A DNA stretch of 5,444 nt from Halopenitus sp041821145 (GTDB taxonomy: Archaea > Halobacteriota > Halobacteria > Halobacteriales > Haloferacaceae), in the NCBI RefSeq assembly GCF_041821145.1, contig NZ_JBGUBC010000050.1, positions 1-5,444 of the forward strand, written 5' to 3'. Under the pieces are notes generated by a model. It did no database searches and was not told the origin of the DNA. It saw only the letters and a program-made list of their open reading frames with translations. The position numbers and the translations under genes are program-made. This document shows positions 1 to 5,444 of this stretch, piece after piece. How positions within the stretch are numbered: position 1 is the first letter of the stretch; each line of letters begins with the position of its first letter.

Positions 1-48
1 CCGTGTGAGTGCGTTCCCATGAAAACGCCTGACGTGGCGTCGATCGAA

Positions 49-90
49 CGACGGGGTTAAGTACTCACCACTCCTCGAATGAAATGCGAC
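49..90 (+). promoter_or_regulatory. rRNA operon promoter P1
   Basis: Probable archaeal promoter for the rRNA operon, bound by TBP and TFB. The TATA-like box TTAAGTAC (57-64) is preceded by GACGGGG, and about 26 bases after the box centre lies AATGCGAC (83-90). From memory, haloarchaeal rRNA promoters share this layout, with transcription starting in a TGCGA motif; the start is therefore inferred near G86. The module CCACTC...AATGCGAC recurs in P2, which supports the call. The start site is inferred by similarity, not measured. Confidence 0.75.
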
Positions 91-93
91 GGG

Positions 94-112
94 CGCTCCC
101 TCACCGGGAGCG
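94..112 (+). other. Hairpin near the 5' end of the P1 transcript
   Basis: A perfect 7-bp stem, CGCTCCC (94-100) with GGGAGCG (106-112), closes a 5-nt loop. It would begin about 8 nt after the inferred P1 start, so only P1 transcripts carry it. A role in protecting the transcript end or in early elongation is possible but not shown. Confidence 0.5.
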
Positions 113-138
113 ACCCACCGGCCGTCAGGTCGGACGAA

Positions 139-186
139 CGTTCCGACGCCCTTATCAACGGGCGTCCACTCGGAACGTAATGCGAC
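139..186 (+). promoter_or_regulatory. rRNA operon promoter P2, with TATA box inside an inverted repeat
   Basis: Second tandem promoter. The TATA-like box TTATCAAC (152-159) follows CCGACGCC, and the start motif AATGCGAC (179-186) is identical to that of P1, exactly 96 bases downstream; start inferred near G182. Unlike P1, the box lies in the loop of a long dyad: CGTTCCG (139-145) matches CGGAACG (171-177), and ACGCCC (146-151) matches GGGCGT (160-165), with CCACT (166-170) unpaired. In RNA read through from P1 this would be a 13-bp hairpin. In DNA it could form a cruciform or be a regulator site; neither is shown. Confidence 0.7.
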
Positions 187-197
187 ACACGCGAACT

Positions 198-227
198 CGC
201 CCTGTTCAATTCAGGGCGGTTTCGCCC
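198..227 (+). other. Two mutually exclusive leader hairpins
   Basis: The segment CAGGGCG (212-218) pairs perfectly with CGCCCTG (198-204), giving 7 bp and a 7-nt loop. Part of it, GGGCG (214-218), pairs instead with CGCCC (223-227), giving 5 bp and a 4-nt loop. The structures share bases, so only one can form at a time. The arrangement resembles an attenuator, but no U-tract follows, so I do not call it a terminator. It lies just after the P2 start and before the P3 candidate. Confidence 0.45.
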
Positions 228-240
228 GGACTTGCATTGG

Positions 241-285
241 GCCGACGGGCTTTTAGCCTGTCAGTCCTAACTACCAAGTCCACCC
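241..285 (+). promoter_or_regulatory. Possible rRNA operon promoter P3
   Basis: Third, weaker promoter candidate. CCGACGGGC precedes the AT-rich box TTTTAGCC (251-258), 99 bases after the P2 box, continuing the spacing of the tandem array. A start would be expected near 281, but the AATGCGAC motif of P1 and P2 is absent. The box is held in a dyad, GACGGGC (244-250) with GCCTGTC (256-262), 7 pairs including one G-U. It could simply be a leader hairpin rather than a promoter. Confidence 0.4.
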
Positions 286-330
286 CAATGAGGACGTCAT
301 CCCTGCGGTCCGCCGTAAGCTGACGTCTGA

Positions 331-359
331 TGTGAGCTCGATGGTCCGGTGTCATCCGG
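331..359 (+). other. 16S processing stem, upstream arm with bulge-helix-bulge half
   Basis: Upstream strand of the stem that loops out pre-16S rRNA. Positions 331-348 pair with 2071-2088 over 18 bp, with one G-U (336/2083). GTGT (349-352) then pairs with ACAC (2064-2067), a 3-nt bulge CAT (353-355) follows, and CCGG (356-359) pairs with CCGG (2060-2063). Two 3-nt bulges on opposite strands separated by a 4-bp helix is the canonical substrate of the archaeal splicing endonuclease EndA. Cutting within CAT and within TAA (2068-2070), then ligation, would give a circular pre-16S of about 1.7 kb. The pairing is seen in the sequence; cleavage is inferred from the motif. Confidence 0.85.
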
Positions 360-388
360 CGCTGCCGGCGACACCGGACTCGGACCAT
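341..388 (+). other. Local hairpin competing with the 16S processing stem
   Basis: GTCCGGTGTC (344-353) pairs perfectly with GACACCGGAC (370-379) over 10 bp. Inside it, CCGGC (356-360) pairs with GCCGG (364-368) around a 3-nt loop. In another register ATGGTCCG (341-348) pairs with CGGACCAT (381-388). These same bases form the upstream BHB strand, and CGGACCAT recurs at 2071-2078 in the true downstream partner. The local fold can form as soon as the leader is made, about 1.7 kb before the real partner is transcribed. Confidence 0.65.
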
Positions 389-396
389 GCAATATA

Positions 397-419
397 GACG
401 ATCGTATCATACGATACGA
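397..419 (+). other. Inner 16S stem segments, upstream arm, and local hairpin
   Basis: GACGATCG (397-404) is complementary to CGATCGTC (2028-2035), and ACGATACGA (411-419) to TCGTATCGT (2009-2017), so the 16S processing stem probably resumes here after internal loops. The same bases also form a local hairpin, TCGTATC (402-408) with GATACGA (413-419) around an ATAC loop. As with the BHB strand, a local fold competes with the long-range one. Confidence 0.55.
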
Positions 420-430
420 CGGTGATCGAC

Positions 431-447
431 GACAGTTTTCAACTGTC
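431..447 (+). other. Leader hairpin
   Basis: A perfect 7-bp stem, GACAGTT (431-437) with AACTGTC (441-447), with a 3-nt TTC loop. It lies inside the pre-16S leader between the processing stem and the mature 5' end. No specific role can be assigned. Confidence 0.5.
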
Positions 448-464
448 AGACATCCCGCCACCCT

Positions 465-490
465 CCTCGTGTGGGGAATCACACACGAGG
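465..490 (+). other. Hairpin just before the mature 16S 5' end
   Basis: A perfect 9-bp stem, CCTCGTGTG (465-473) with CACACGAGG (482-490), closes an 8-nt loop and ends 6 nt before the mature 16S start. It may help position trimming of the 16S 5' end. The preceding CCTCCT (462-467) matches the anti-Shine-Dalgarno hexamer at 1962-1967. Confidence 0.6.
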
Positions 491-496
491 AATCCC

Positions 497-1967
<1,471 letters not shown>

Positions 1968-1978
1968 ACAGACCGAGA

Positions 1979-1994
1979 CTCGCCTTCGGGCGAG
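1979..1994 (+). other. UUCG-tetraloop hairpin after 16S
   Basis: CTCGCC (1979-1984) pairs with GGCGAG (1989-1994) around a TTCG loop, forming a very stable C(UUCG)G hairpin 11 nt after the 16S 3' end. It lies within pre-16S, between the mature end and the processing stem. It probably shapes or protects the precursor 3' extension. No U-tract follows, so it is not a terminator. Confidence 0.65.
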
Positions 1995-1999
1995 CTCAT

Positions 2000-2030
2000 C
2001 TTTATACATCGTATCGTGAGCGATTCGCGA
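2000..2030 (+). promoter_or_regulatory. Possible internal promoter in the 16S-tRNA spacer
   Basis: CTTTATAC (2000-2007) is a good TATA-box shape, and a start about 26 bases on would lie near 2030. Spacer promoters that add extra tRNA and 23S transcription are known in some haloarchaeal rRNA operons. No TGCGA start motif or GACGG element like those of P1 and P2 is present, and the bases overlap the 16S stem, so the AT-richness may be incidental. Confidence 0.25.
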
Positions 2031-2088
2031 TCGTCACGTCCGCGTCCACCGCTGCCAGCCCGGACACTAACGGACCATCGAGTTCACA
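2009..2088 (+). other. 16S processing stem, downstream arm with bulge-helix-bulge half
   Basis: Downstream strand of the pre-16S stem. In order: TCGTATCGT (2009-2017) and CGATCGTC (2028-2035) match the inner leader segments 411-419 and 397-404. CCGG (2060-2063) pairs with 356-359, and ACAC (2064-2067) with 349-352. TAA (2068-2070) is the second 3-nt bulge, and 2071-2088 pairs with 331-348. Between the inner segments and the BHB (2036-2059) the pairing is patchy. Endonuclease cutting inside TAA would separate pre-16S from the tRNA-Ala part of the transcript. Confidence 0.8.
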
Positions 2089-2109
2089 CACCGCGACACA
2101 CACAGACCG

Positions 2110-2127
2110 ACCCGCCGTCAGGCGGGT
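2110..2127 (+). other. Hairpin abutting the tRNA 5' end
   Basis: ACCCGCC (2110-2116) pairs with GGCGGGT (2121-2127) around a GTCA loop. The stem ends exactly one base before tRNA-Ala, so it could stack on the acceptor stem at the RNase P cleavage site. Its 3' strand shares GCGGGT (2122-2127) with the tRNA 3' acceptor strand (2191-2196), so its 5' strand could in principle mispair with the tRNA. Confidence 0.6.
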
Positions 2128-2199
2128 GGGCCCGTAGCTCAGTGGGAGAGTGCCTCCTTTGCAAGGAGGATGCCCTGGGTTCGAATCCCAGCGGGTCCA
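2128..2199 (+). tRNA. tRNA-Ala, anticodon UGC
   Basis: A complete 72-nt cloverleaf without an encoded CCA tail, which would be added by CCA-adding enzyme. Acceptor stem GGGCCCG (2128-2134) pairs with CGGGTCC (2192-2198), with discriminator A2199. The D arm is GCTC/GAGT. The anticodon stem CCTCC/GGAGG holds loop TTTGCAA with anticodon TGC at 2160-2162. The T arm is CTGGG-TTCGAAT-CCCAG. The G3-U70 pair (2130/2196), the main identity element for alanyl-tRNA synthetase, is present. There is no intron. Location between 16S and 23S is the usual euryarchaeal arrangement; it would be freed by RNase P and tRNase Z. Confidence 0.98.
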
Positions 2200-2204
2200 T
2201 GTCA

Positions 2205-2266
2205 GCTTCATTCTCATTCGGAGAACGAGCCCCTTAAGTGGGGCACTCCGAAACGGGAAGTGAAGC
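2205..2266 (+). other. Long hairpin in the tRNA-23S spacer
   Basis: A nested stem. GCTTCA (2205-2210) pairs with TGAAGC (2261-2266), and TTCTC (2211-2215) with GGGAA (2255-2259) including one U-G, with G2260 bulged. TTCGGAG (2217-2223) pairs with CTCCGAA (2246-2252), and GCCCC (2229-2233) with GGGGC (2240-2244) at the tip. It begins 5 nt after the tRNA and probably defines the tRNA trailer. No U-tract follows that would make it a terminator. Confidence 0.6.
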
Positions 2267-2281
2267 GCGACGACCGATGCA

Positions 2282-2304
2282 CTACTCCGGGAGACCGCGA
2301 GTAG
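2282..2304 (+). other. Small spacer hairpin
   Basis: CTACTC (2282-2287) pairs with GAGTAG (2299-2304), enclosing 11 nt that may pair further. It lies between the long spacer hairpin and the 23S stem. No role can be assigned. Confidence 0.35.
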
Positions 2305-2322
2305 GAAGGGTCCGACGAACAG

Positions 2323-2341
2323 CCCCGTGAAGTCCACGGGG
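2323..2341 (+). other. Hairpin before the 23S processing stem
   Basis: CCCCGTG (2323-2329) pairs perfectly with CACGGGG (2335-2341) around a 5-nt loop, ending 13 nt before the 23S stem. A short T-run (2344-2346) follows, but the operon continues, so termination is unlikely. Confidence 0.5.
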
Positions 2342-2354
2342 TGTTTCGATGACG

Positions 2355-2410
2355 ACCGTGTATACGTGCGATCCAGACGCCCACTGAACTCAGTTTGTGA
2401 GTTCGTGGAC
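2355..2410 (+). other. 23S processing stem, upstream arm with bulge-helix-bulge half
   Basis: Positions 2355-2376 pair with 5367-5388, apart from one G-G mismatch (2360/5383). ACGC (2377-2380) faces GCGG (5360-5363) as the short central helix: three Watson-Crick pairs plus an end A-G. CCA (2381-2383) is the 3-nt bulge. Positions 2384-2401 pair with 5342-5359 over 18 bp including one U-G. After a TTC bulge, GTGGAC (2405-2410) pairs with GTCCAC (5336-5341). The layout matches the archaeal BHB cleaved by EndA; ligation would give a circular pre-23S of about 3.0 kb. Confidence 0.88.
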
Positions 2411-2418
2411 GTATATTA

Positions 2419-5333
<2,915 letters not shown>

Positions 5334-5335
5334 TG

Positions 5336-5388
5336 GTCCACCTCACAGACTGAGTTCAGGCGGAAGCTGGATCGCACGTATAGACGGT
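5336..5388 (+). other. 23S processing stem, downstream arm with bulge-helix-bulge half
   Basis: Downstream strand of the pre-23S stem. GTCCAC (5336-5341) pairs with 2405-2410, and 5342-5359 with 2384-2401. GCGG (5360-5363) forms the central helix with 2377-2380. AAG (5364-5366) is the second 3-nt bulge, and 5367-5388 pairs with 2355-2376. Cutting inside AAG would release the trailer that leads toward a 5S gene outside the window. Confidence 0.88.
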
Positions 5389-5391
5389 TGA

Positions 5392-5407
5392 CCGATCGGG
5401 AGATCGG
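5392..5407 (+). other. GNRA-tetraloop hairpin after the 23S stem
   Basis: CCGATC (5392-5397) pairs with GATCGG (5402-5407) around a GGGA loop, which fits the GNRA pattern. It starts 3 nt after the 23S stem closes, in the spacer toward the expected 5S gene. No U-tract follows. Confidence 0.5.
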
Positions 5408-5428
5408 GACCACCGACAGAAGGCGCGA

Positions 5429-5444
5429 ACACACGTGAGTGTGT
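5429..5444 (+). other. GNRA-tetraloop hairpin at the window edge
   Basis: ACACAC (5429-5434) pairs with GTGTGT (5439-5444) around a GTGA loop, also a GNRA pattern. The stem reaches the last base of the window and may continue beyond it. It probably precedes the 5S gene, whose sequence is not present here. Confidence 0.5.

Noticed and set aside
84..323. A 79-codon plus-strand frame in the leader, plus overlapping minus-strand frames at 206-593
   Set aside because: The region carries the rRNA promoters and the 5' strand of the 16S stem. The frame starts at the P1 start motif, shows no ribosome binding site, and gives an arginine-rich, featureless peptide.
2323..2350. Hairpin followed by TTT as a transcription terminator
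   Set aside because: The T-run is only three bases and the 23S gene follows directly; a terminator here would cut the operon before 23S.
5389..5444. 5S rRNA gene
   Set aside because: I looked for the start of an archaeal 5S and found none; the window ends in the spacer. A 5S gene is expected just beyond.

Overview
This window is one ribosomal RNA operon, read on the + strand, from an extremely halophilic archaeon (class Halobacteria). I base that on the archaeal 16S start (CCGGTTGATCCTGCC at 501), helix sequences close to those I remember from Haloferax and Haloarcula rRNAs, a tRNA-Ala(UGC) in the 16S-23S spacer, tandem haloarchaeal-type rRNA promoters, and bulge-helix-bulge (BHB) processing stems around both large rRNAs. 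I cannot name the genus from sequence alone. I find no protein-coding gene; the open frames on both strands overlap rRNA or spacer and match no protein I know.

Layout: 1-330 is promoter and leader DNA, with two well-matched promoters (start sites near 86 and 182, about 96 bases apart) and a weaker third candidate with its box at 251-258. Positions 331-496 hold the upstream half of the 16S processing stem plus several local hairpins. The 16S gene is 497-1967. The first spacer (1968-2127) holds a UUCG hairpin, the downstream half of the 16S stem, a TATA-like box and a hairpin touching the tRNA. tRNA-Ala is 2128-2199. The second spacer (2200-2418) holds three hairpins and the upstream half of the 23S stem. 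The 23S gene is about 2419-5333, followed by the downstream half of its stem and two GNRA-loop hairpins. The window ends before any 5S gene.

How the parts work together: one long transcript would fold so that sequences flanking 16S (331-359 with 2060-2088) and 23S (2355-2410 with 5336-5388) pair into long stems. Each stem carries a BHB, the substrate of the archaeal tRNA-splicing endonuclease, whose products are ligated into circular pre-rRNAs. RNase P and tRNase Z would release the tRNA.

The least ordinary features lie in the leader. The upstream 16S BHB strand can also form a strong local hairpin with a nearby sequence (370-388) that imitates the true downstream partner. The TATA-like boxes of promoters 2 and 3 each sit in the loop of an inverted repeat. 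A short stretch at 198-227 can form two mutually exclusive hairpins. The rRNA and tRNA genes themselves look intact, intron-free and ordinary.
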